This document shows, piece by piece, positions 56,260-64,000 of a stretch of DNA of 64,000 nucleotides. Under the pieces are notes generated by a model that had not been told where the DNA came from, ran no database searches, and saw only the letters and a list, made by a program, of their open reading frames with translations. Each line of letters starts with the position of its first letter. The stretch's first letter is position 1. The DNA comes from Canna indica. Taxonomy: Eukaryota > Streptophyta > Magnoliopsida > Zingiberales > Cannaceae. The stretch covers positions 44,539,501-44,603,500 of the forward strand of contig CP136898.1 of the NCBI GenBank assembly GCA_034359265.1, read 5' to 3'. Made by a program: the position numbers and the translations under genes.

Positions 56260-59178
56260 TGTTCATAACACGGAGCGAAAGATTAGACAATCCAAACAGA
56301 TCTATTAATGTTTAAAAAATCATTTTATATGTTAAAGGTCAGATCTCAGACATATCTGAAGGCGAGTACTTGTTTCAAATTTCTTCGATAGTACGAAGAC
56401 TCTATGCGTGTCCACACCGAGATCGAACTTTGCTGTCAACTCCTTGATCAACAAAATCCACAAACAAATTGAGTAGAAAAATGATTGTGCTGATCATGAA
56501 TCATTGAAAATGCAACATCCAAATCCAATTTTGAAATTGGAAAGGACTACCACCTATTAAAGTCAATTAAAAATCCAAATTCAATTTGGAATGAGAAAGG
56601 CTACCGATTATAGGAATTAACCATTCTTTAATGTTAATTCTATTTGCATTAGATTGGAAAAATTTGCAATTTAAATATTGATTCCAATTCCAAATTCCAT
56701 ATCCTTGCCTGTCATGGGAATTGAGAAGGGGATTTAAAGCGATTTGGATTTAAAGCGCATTCAAATCTTATTGGGAAAAGGTACAAAAATACCCCTAATA
56801 TTTTCTCATGGGTACTAAAATGCTCCTAAAGTTTTTTTGGGATCAAAAATACCCCTTATGTTATGGAATTGGGTACAAAAATACCCCTATAAGTAAACGG
56901 CGTTAATTGAGAGATAATGGAACTGACGTGGCTGATGACTGGAACTGATGACGTGGAATGTGGCGCGCATGCATGCCAAGATATTTTCTCACAGGTACTA
57001 AAATGCCCCTGATGTTTTCTCACGGGTACTAAAATGTCTCTAACATTTTCTCACGAGTACAAAAATGCCCCTAACGTTTTCTCATAGGTACTAAAATACC
57101 CCTGACATTTATTTTGGAGCTAAAATACACCTGAGATTATTAAAAAAATTGTACAAAAATGACACCAGACTAACTTTTGTTAGGTGAGACTTCACGGAGA
57201 TATCATGATTGCTGACAAAGATATTGACTTTACACGTAGCGCATATGCAGAGAGTAACTTGCCATGTAAGCGACACATAAAAAATTGAAAATTGAAAATT
57301 TAGAAAATAAAAACCAAAATTAAAACCATCAAATCGGTTAATCGAAAATTTTGGTTCGATTTCAAACCGATTTTTCAATTAATCAAAATTTTAATTTTTT
57401 TGCTCACCCCTACAGTTGTGTGGCAAGTTGCTCACTGCATGTGCACCACGTGTAAAGTCAACATCTCTATCAGTATCCACGACATCTCCGTTAAGTCTCA
57501 CCTAACAAAAGTTAGTATGGTGTCATTTTTGTACCATTTTTAATAATCTCATGGATATTTTAGCTCCAAAATAAACGTTATGTGTATTTTAGTACCTATG
57601 AGAAAACGTTAGGGGCATTTTTGTACTCGTAAAAAAATGTTAGAGGCATTTTTGTACCCGTGAGAAAATGTCAGGGGCATTTTAGTACTCGTGAGAAAAC
57701 GTCTTGGCCTGCATGCGCGCCACATGTCCATGTCATCAGTCCTAGTCATCAGCCACATCAGCTCTGTTATCTCTCAATTAATGTCGTTTATCTATAGAGG
57801 TATTTTTGTACCTAATTCCATAACGTAAGGGGTATTTTTTATTCCAAAAAAATTTTAGGGGTATTTTGATACCCGTGAGAAAATATTATGGACATTTTTG
57901 TACCTTTTTCCAATCTTATTTATGAAAAGGCTTATAATTACACACTAATGGATTAATTCCTAATTGATTTAATAAATAAGTCTTTTATCAATATTTATTT
58001 ATATATAAAGAGAGAGAGAGAGAGATAAATATTAATTAACAAAGAGATATAATTTCAATTTTTCTATTTCAAATAGAAAAATTCAATTTCTCCTTTAAAA
58101 TTAATTATATTCTATGCGCTAGGAAAGAATATAATAATATTTCATTTGAATTAAAATTTTTATTTATTTGATTAATTAAATTCTCTAACTTAATTATCAA
58201 ATAATAAAATAATTAATTCTATAGTAAAGATCAGTGTGTGACCCCATATGTTTCAATACTAGGCCGTTAGCAAATTGGTCAACCCAATTTACCAATCAAG
58301 GTTAGCATCTAGCAATACTCCTTAACGACCAGATAGTATGAAGTATTCAAATACTCTCAAAAACTTGTAGAAAAATTCTGTAATATTTTCTTCTATCTTT
58401 ATAGCTGCATGTCATCCTAGAATATGGTTTAATTGTCAAGTCCAAATAGGTGACCAACTATATTTCCATATCAATTATAATTGACCAATTAATTACTTAA
58501 GAAATTCTTTTCTTCTTTCATTCAATTGCCCTTACCAAAGTCTTACTTTAATTGTTTATAATTAATGACAACATAGTGCTTAAACTCGTTACCAACCGTT
58601 GACATATTCCATCTTGATCATTCATTAATTCTCCAAGCATTTAATCATGCCCAATATTTTTTTCACTATCTCCCTAAGGCAATAGGTGTCTGGTATCAAA
58701 GCACAATAAGTAACTTGTTAATTACCATAATGATCTGAAGTCAAAGAAAACTCTTACATCACGTCCTTCAAGAGAATATCTTATTGATAGTTTATGATAA
58801 TTTAACCATTAGGAATTCTTCAATGAGTCGGTTCAATAATCACATCTCCATATGCATCATCTATATATGTGACTTAGTTAATGAGATCAATCAATTTCTA
58901 TCCTATAGAGACCACCACATATATATTAATCTAACCAGATCATTAATGTCATATTTTAAAAATCACATGACAAAGAACAAATTTAGATTAAATTGGTTAC
59001 TCTCATTATCAAGATCTCCATCATGATGTCAAGTCTGAAAAATGATTCGAGGGCCTTATCAAATCAATCAACTGTACAATAAATATGATAAAATAGTTAC
59101 AAATCTCATATATAAATTAAAATAATATTGATCAAAATGTGTTCAAATTATAACGTGAGGTGAATCTAGGGCATATCA
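56260..59178 (-). mobile_element. Probable solo LTR of another copia family, split by a MULE
   Basis: The plus-strand edges TGTTCATAACACGG (56,260) and TAGGGCATATCA (59,178) would give an LTR starting TGATATGCCCTAG on the minus strand, a start seen in several plant copia families. Without the Mutator-like insert it would be about 1.77 kb. An AG microsatellite lies at 58,008-58,024. No matching 5-bp duplication and no primer site were found, so limits are tentative. Confidence 0.4.
56773..57911. mobile_element. Non-autonomous Mutator-like element, TSD AATCTTATT
   Basis: A perfect 9-bp duplication AATCTTATT at 56,764-56,772 and 57,912-57,920, the Mutator hallmark. Long inverted ends: GGGAAAAGGTACAAAAAT on the left and, reversed, GGAAAAAGGTACAAAAAT on the right, with similarity continuing for over 200 bp. 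Inside the left arm TTTTCTCA starts at 56,984, 57,015, 57,046 and 57,077: four copies of an exact 31-bp unit. A hAT-like end (GCTCACCCCTA, about 57,402-57,412) sits in the middle. No transposase. Confidence 0.85.
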
Positions 59179-59270
59179 ACTATATCCCTAGTAGGGGCTA
59201 CCATTTGCTATTTCTTTAAGCAAAGCCTTTTGGGTGATTAGTGGTGGGGACACCTTTGTTAGGGACTTTT

Positions 59271-59971
59271 TGATGCGCCCGAGCAACGACGAATCCTAAC
59301 AGAATGTTCCCTATATATTTGTAAATATATTTTCACGTCTATGTAATTTTGGCTTTTATTGTAGTTGGTACTTGTAAAATCCTTTGTGCGATACCCTGAG
59401 GGCCCACGGTATGAGTTGGATGCATTTTGATGTCATTCGACGCTTGGTGTGTGTGTTACGGCTAAGCGGAGCACTTTTCGTGCATTCATCATGGTCGTGG
59501 CCATGGAAAATTATCATCTTGCATGGCCACGATTTTGTCATGATCCTCGTGCTTTTGGGAATCTTGGGGGTAACACTTGGGGGTTAGGGGTCTCTTGTAT
59601 AATGTAGGAGAGCGTTGGCAAACAAAGTAGTTGCCTTGGGCGGAGACGCACGATCGACCCATATGGGCGTGCGACCAGTCGATCTTCGCCCAAGATAATT
59701 ACGGAGCTCGTCCTACACCCGGTTTGATGTTTTCATGTGTCCATAGTCCTGTAATTGTTGTTTTACTTTACGCCTTCAATACCATTCGACCAACATGCTT
59801 TTTTGGGGGCGCGAATATGGACAACGAGGTAGGCACGTTGACCAACGTATGCCCCGCGATGTTAAGTCGGGAAGCCCAATTCGGGACGGATCGAGATGAT
59901 AGGCTTATCCCTTGCACGGGATGCAAGGGTGTCACACGGGTTCTTTCGCACAAAACAATTGGCTCGTGACA
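59271..59971 (+). mobile_element. 5' LTR of an unrelated LTR retrotransposon
   Basis: The end ..GGCTCGTGACA at 59,971 is fixed by the primer site two bases later. TGATGCGCCCGAGC at 59,271 is the likely start, giving about 700 bp. It shares nothing with the main family. CACACGGGTTC and GTGACA near the end are typical of several gypsy (chromovirus) LTRs, but without pol the lineage is open. Confidence 0.55.
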
Positions 59972-59973
59972 GT

Positions 59974-59985
59974 TGGTATCAGAGT
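59974..59985 (+). promoter_or_regulatory. Primer binding site (initiator tRNA-Met)
   Basis: TGGTATCAGAGT, with one mismatch at the last base to the usual TGGTATCAGAGC, two bases after the LTR end. Confidence 0.75.
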
Positions 59986-60240
59986 GAGAATTGCAAGCCT
60001 CCAACTGAGAAAGCCCTCGATGCAGACATAGCCGATGTACATTCCGTCTGTGGTGCTCGAGCTACTGATGCAGTGAACCCAGTCGATGAACCTTTCGACT
60101 GTTGTATTCGGAGAGGCAATCATGCATTGATTGAGGTGAAGATTGTGACTTTGCGCAGGGCGAATGGGCCCCTAAGACGCAAAGTCGTTTGCACACAGAG
60201 TAAATGGCTCTTAAGTCGTGTGCGCATACCAAATCTCTCA

Positions 60241-60690
60241 TAAGACGCATAGTGGTGCGTAGAGCAGACTCTCTCATAAGACGCAAAGTCTTGCGCAGAG
60301 CAGATCTCTCATAAGACGCACAGAGCAGACTCTCTCATAAGATGCAAAGTCCTGCGCAGAGCAGATCTCTAGTAAGACGCACATAGTGAGCAAAGCAGAC
60401 TCTCTCATAAGGCGCGAGGATAGTGCGCAGGGCGTTGTCCCCTAAGACGCAGCGCAGAGCTGATGGCTCGTGAGTCACCAAGGATGGTGCGCATGGCGAT
60501 GTCCCATAAGACGCAGTGCAAAGCCGATGGCTCATGAGTCGCCAAGTTTGTGCGCAGGGCTGATGACCCCTAAGATGCAACGCATAGCAGATTGCTCGTG
60601 AGACGCCAAGTTGGTGCGCAGGGCTGATGTCCCCTAAGTCGCAAGGTTGGTGCGCATGGAAAGATGGCATTTAAGACGCAAGATTGACAA
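60241..60690 (+). repeat. Leader tandem repeat, exact 64-bp period
   Basis: TAAGACGC-type words start at 60,443, 60,507, 60,571 and 60,635, exactly 64 bp apart, each followed by a GCTGATGGCTCGTGAG-like stretch and GGTGCGCAGGG. The part before (60,271-60,402) has an older, irregular repeat of 61-70 bp built from CTCATAAGACGCAAAG and GCGCAGAGCAGA. It lies in the untranslated leader after the primer site and is cut off by the CACTA element at 60,878. Confidence 0.8.
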
Positions 60691-61451
60691 ATCCGAACCT
60701 AGCACTAGTGAAGAACAGCTGTGGTGTGACAGCAATGCTCTTAGTGCGGAGAGTTCGTGGACGTTATGACCCGGTTGGAGAAAATCCCTCAAGTCGTGAT
60801 TCGAGGAGTAGCGTAAGACTTGAAGCTCGTTGAGATGTGCTCGGAGGAGGGTGCCATGACCTCTGCGGGGGGCGAGTCACTACTGGAATAATGGGCATCA
60901 GCAACGGCGCCAGCCGTTGCAACGAAGCCGTGGCAGAAAATCGCGTCGCTGATAACTTAGCAACGGATCAGCAACGACCGCTCGGGCCCTTGCTAAAAAT
61001 ATTATCAGCAACGGTTTTGCCACGGACACGGAACCGTTGCTGATAACATTAATAGCAACGTCGTTAGTAAAAGACCGTTGCTAAGCCGTTGCTGTAGGTC
61101 ATCAGCAACGGCTTTTGATACACTTTTAGCAACGGCTTTCCTACGGACGGGCGTGGGAAAGCCATTGCTAATGATGTAAACCTGAAAACGAAAAAAATTT
61201 AAAATTCCAAATTTCCATTGATACATTGATACATTATTTGATACATAACTCACACACCCATACACCCATACACATATTCATTCACACATCACAAATACAC
61301 CAAGATATACATCAAAACAATTATACTTATATTTATAATTATCCACAATAGTATAAAAACTATTCAAATACAAAATTGAAGTATCAATATCCAAACAAAA
61401 TAAATTAAACAAATATAGTATCTAAGTAACAAAGTTAAGATATAAAAAATC

Positions 61452-62959
61452 TCACGATGACGATGGAGGATGGTCTGGATCATATGACGGGGTCTGGAGT
61501 GCTTGAGTGTACACCGGCATGGACTGACTCGAGGACGATGGATCAGATGATGCCGAAGAGATGCCTGCTCCGGGCTGACCTGACATGTTGCGTAGCATAG
61601 CATGCATCTCCGCCATCATCTCAGTCTGACGCGTAACCGTCTCCTCTAGTGTCCTTATCCTGCTACTATGATCATAACTAGATCTGGAGGTGGACGTCCG
61701 CTCACCAGCGACCGGAGGGGTCGGTGCCCCAAGTGGCCCTAGCACGGCTCGCGCATGACCACTATCTACAAAGCCATGTACGCGGCCATGGTCCCAGCCA
61801 CCTGCGGCCTCGACCCACGCTGCTGCGTCAAAGTCCTCGGGGGCGCCCCCGCGCTACACCACCATCTGGCTGTAGGTTTCCTACTCGAGTTTGATTTTTT
61901 GTTTAATATTTATCATAAAACTTAAATTATAAATATATAATGAATAATTTAAACAAATATATAGTTACCATAATGTATGCAGCACGGTTGTCGATGTACT
62001 CCCCCGTCACATGTACTCGATGGTGGGTCCGCTCAAACACTGCCATCGGGGAGGGTCGCTGGACAGTCTCGTCATCTGACACCGTCGTCTACATTTACAA
62101 AACAAATACATTATTTAGTACACATAGTAACAAATAAAATATATAATTAAAAGGTATACTTACCATACGGTTCGCGTGCACTACAAATGCAATAGAGCCG
62201 CTGGTGTGACGTGCTGCTCCCCCGACATGCGATTTCTAGCTGCATTCCTAGAAACCTCCTGCCATCGATCCGTCGACCATATTCCCACGAGCTGGTCCAA
62301 TATATCCGGAATAATCCAATCGGGGTCGTATCCCCGAGTCTCCGCGATGTTAGTAGTCCCAGCTCGTGCCATCGCCTGGGACCGGGCCTGGCCCTGCTGC
62401 TCGTTGTACCTCGCCCGGGAAATAACCTCCCAGACAGCATAAATGAAGGACCTCTGGTCCTCAGCCCATGTATAGCGAGCCTGCAAAATAATAATATCAG
62501 TACCAATATTAATCATCATGCATGTATAAAAAAAATAATACGTGCCTCAAACTCGCGCCATAACATGTCGACATGCTCAATAGGCACGTGAGACCACGTA
62601 GGCCATGCCCCGTGCATGTATCGTCGAATGGTAGAAGAAATGCTCCTCGGCACTTCTTCTTGCTCGAACCTGCACAACAAAAATAAAATTTAATATTATA
62701 TTATGATATAATGAATTTGTAATGATTCATAATTCATGATATATTACCGCTCCCCAATCACGCTAATAAATCTACGTGACTCTGTGGCTGGTGGAGGCTG
62801 CCACCTATTCGGCCCGCGTGGCCGCCTGCGTCTAGATATACTAGCCTCAGCAGTATCATCGGTAGGAGGATCAGCGGCACGAGTAAGTGCTGGAGTCTCA
62901 CCGATCAGAGACTCCGAAGCTCTCCTGCGACGATAACCACGACCAGACATATCTGTCAA
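61452..62959 (-). pseudogene. CACTA small protein (TNPA-like, Transposase_24 type), five exons, damaged
   Basis: Predicted exons 62,959-62,748, 62,669-62,546, 62,480-62,164, 62,088-61,969 and 61,880-61,452, in phase at every join. Content in order: a basic Arg-rich start; PTWSHVPIEHVDMLWREFE; WIIPDILDQLVGIWSTDRWQEVSRNAARNR; HTSGSIAFVVHANRM; ETYSQMVV and a long tail with TLEETVTRQTEMMAEMHAML, a short coiled coil. This is the Transposase_24 (Ptta/En/Spm) pattern. TNPA-type proteins bind the subterminal motifs and help the large transposase. Damage: a frameshift in exon 3 between ARNR and HTSGS, and a TAG at 61,854-61,856 in exon 5. The intron after exon 2 has a GC donor. Otherwise well preserved. 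Confidence 0.75.
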
Positions 62960-63025
62960 ATAGACATATAATCAGATTATTGAATAAATAGTAGAGATAT
63001 ATTTAATAAAATATATACTTTATAA

Positions 63026-64000
63026 TTATTCCTCATCATCGGAGTAATAGTCTTCGAATTCTTCCTCCTCTTCCTCTTCTTCCTCTTCTTCATCTTCTTC
63101 ATCTCCAGCTTCCTCAATTTCATGATCGTCATCATCAGCATATTCAACTTCTAATTGAATTGACGTTGTGTTTGCATCCTTGAGTATTGGAATAATACGA
63201 TCTACAGCAGGAGTATCATCTTCTTGATAGAAACCATCTGTCATATCAGGTATCAGCTCATTTTCTCCTACTATCGGATCAATTTTTCCTCTACCTTTAG
63301 TCTTACAGACTACACGCCAATCTACTCTATCTTTATTTTGAGCCGGATACTTCGCGTAATATACTTGTTCGGCTTGTGATGCCAATATAAAAGACTCATT
63401 TGCTGCCAATTTAGATTTGTAATTAATCTCAACAAGTTTGTATTTTGGATGAACTTTCATGCCTCTTTCTGTTGTATCGAACCAATGACATCTAAATAGG
63501 ATAACTGATTTCAAGCCGAAGTAGTGCAACTCTATCACTTCTTCCACCAGTCCATAAAAATTCATATCACATTCAACATAGGTAGTCCCTTTCACACAGA
63601 CCCCGGCATTCATCGTCTTCTTTGTAAAAGCATATTCCACCGTGTGAAATTTGTACCCATTAACAAAATATCCGCTATAGCACAACATTAGTCGTGACGG
63701 TCCACTAACAAACTCAAATATTCTTTCATCTATTTTAGCTCTGAGATCTTTGTTGTAAGTCTGAATCCGAGTAGGGAAATCACGATTCTGTAATCTCTCC
63801 AATTCTTCATCGTTGTGAATAGAGTATTTTTGCACCATCACAATGTCAAATATTTCAATGAATTGTTCAATCTCTGGACAATTGAGTAATACATACAAGT
63901 CTGCCAAATGATATTCTTCCTCGCTTAAGTGTCGAGATGGACGAGAACCAAAAGCACGACCAGAGTGACAAAATATATTTAAACGTCCATCTGAATGTCG
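63026..64000 (-). CDS. CACTA large transposase (TNPD/Tnp2-like), C-terminal part, runs off the window
   Basis: Open on the minus strand from the window edge to TAA at 63,026, about 324 codons. LNIFCHSGRAFGSRPSRHLSEEEYHLADLYVLLNCPEIEQFI is the conserved stretch at the end of the DUF4218 region. VEEVIELHYFG-LKSVILFRCHWFDT-ERGMKVHPKYKLVEINYKSKLAANESFILASQAEQVYYAKYP is DUF4216. An acidic tail (about 25 Asp/Glu in the last 35 residues) ends it. No stops or frameshifts are seen, unlike the small gene beside it, only 67 bp downstream. The catalytic DDE part lies outside the window, so activity cannot be judged. Confidence 0.85.
   Translation of the reverse strand, partial: RHSDGRLNIFCHSGRAFGSRPSRHLSEEEYHLADLYVLLNCPEIEQFIEIFDIVMVQKYSIHNDEELERLQNRDFPTRIQTYNKDLRAKIDERIFEFVSGPSRLMLCYSGYFVNGYKFHTVEYAFTKKTMNAGVCVKGTTYVECDMNFYGLVEEVIELHYFGLKSVILFRCHWFDTTERGMKVHPKYKLVEINYKSKLAANESFILASQAEQVYYAKYPAQNKDRVDWRVVCKTKGRGKIDPIVGENELIPDMTDGFYQEDDTPAVDRIIPILKDANTTSIQLEVEYADDDDHEIEEAGDEEDEEEEEEEEEEEFEDYYSDDEE

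Larger units (their letters stand above)
60878..64000 (-). mobile_element. CACTA (En/Spm) transposon, 3' part, continues past the window
   Basis: Terminus CACTACTGGAATAATGGGC at 60,878, then about a dozen AGCAACGGC / GCCGTTGC subterminal motifs to about 61,175. Two genes lie on the minus strand: the large transposase (63,026 to beyond 64,000) and downstream the small protein gene (61,452-62,959). That is the standard En/Spm order, so 60,878 is the 3' end. It is inserted in the leader of the LTR element at 59,271. The fragment at 41,148-41,777 is from the same family. Confidence 0.85.

Noticed and set aside
57240..57412. Complete hAT element in the middle of the MULE
   Set aside because: The right end GCTCACCCCTA looks like a hAT terminus, but no left terminus or 8-bp duplication could be found.
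59631..60243. Several 100-codon frames on both strands
   Set aside because: They cross the LTR end, the primer site and the leader repeats of an LTR element, so they are chance frames in noncoding DNA.
60241..60690. CRISPR array or satellite
   Set aside because: The repeats are head-to-tail without unique spacers, in a eukaryotic LTR-element leader, and do not extend beyond it.
62147..62591. Overlapping frames on both strands in the CACTA small gene
   Set aside because: Only the frame giving WIIPDILDQLVGIWSTDRWQEVSRN and then HTSGSIAFVVHANRM fits the family. The others are shadows.
62744..62936. Separate small gene on the plus strand opposite exon 1
   Set aside because: It mirrors the Arg-rich first exon of the small CACTA gene and has no independent support.
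1..64000. tRNA, rRNA or organelle-derived inserts
   Set aside because: I saw no cloverleaf with both Pol III boxes, no rRNA block and no chloroplast or mitochondrial gene sequence. The TGGTATCAGAGC sites are primer sites, not tRNA genes. A tRNAscan run would settle small cases.

Overview
This is plant nuclear DNA, from a repeat-rich intergenic stretch of an angiosperm genome. The evidence is plant-type LTR retrotransposons primed by initiator Met-tRNA (TGGTATCAGAGC sites), a Tat-type gypsy element with a second RNase H, a plant L1-type LINE, En/Spm (CACTA) transposons with DUF4216 and Transposase_24-type proteins, many hAT, Harbinger and Mutator derivatives, tRNA-type SINEs, and a FANTASTIC FOUR-like (FAF) gene. 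I cannot name the species. Almost nothing here is single-copy host DNA.

Layout. 1-11,850: a tandem retrotransposon array, LTR - gag-only body - LTR - gag-only body - LTR, of a Sirevirus-like copia family with no pol (TR-GAG type). 11,850-20,580: the one gene island. It holds a FAF pseudogene, a small two-exon gene for a predicted secreted peptide, and the intact FAF-like gene at 18,611-19,261, with two Harbinger-type MITEs, a hairpin MITE, a CACTA element and two SINEs among them. 20,587-22,048: a solo LTR with a perfect target duplication. 22,570-35,210: one degraded Tat-type gypsy element cut into pieces by a full gag-only copia element (24,075-31,652, minus strand), a hAT element (32,333-32,831) and a solo LTR (33,108-34,369). 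36,538-42,500: nested hATs, a long foldback element split by a solo LTR, and a hAT split by a CACTA fragment. 42,536-46,515: a LINE on the minus strand, itself inside an LTR fragment. 47,115-55,517: a second Tat gypsy 5' end, and further LTRs. 55,518-59,178: LTR-like DNA split by a Mutator-like element. 59,271-60,877: the start of a different LTR element with an exact 64-bp leader repeat. 60,878-64,000: the 3' half of a CACTA transposon with both its genes on the minus strand.

Most notable points. (1) One LTR family appears at about a dozen places, and most copies carry an array of TCGA-centred palindromes upstream of the core promoter; in two copies it has an exact 52-bp period, and where the region is intact a short hairpin and a TATA box follow. 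(2) The family body codes for gag only, and a conserved noncoding block follows gag in all three copies. (3) A two-exon secreted-peptide gene carries a repeated proline-rich motif. (4) The insertion order can be read from target duplications at many nested junctions.

Limits: boundaries are by eye. Family names come from motifs and known family features; no database search was run.
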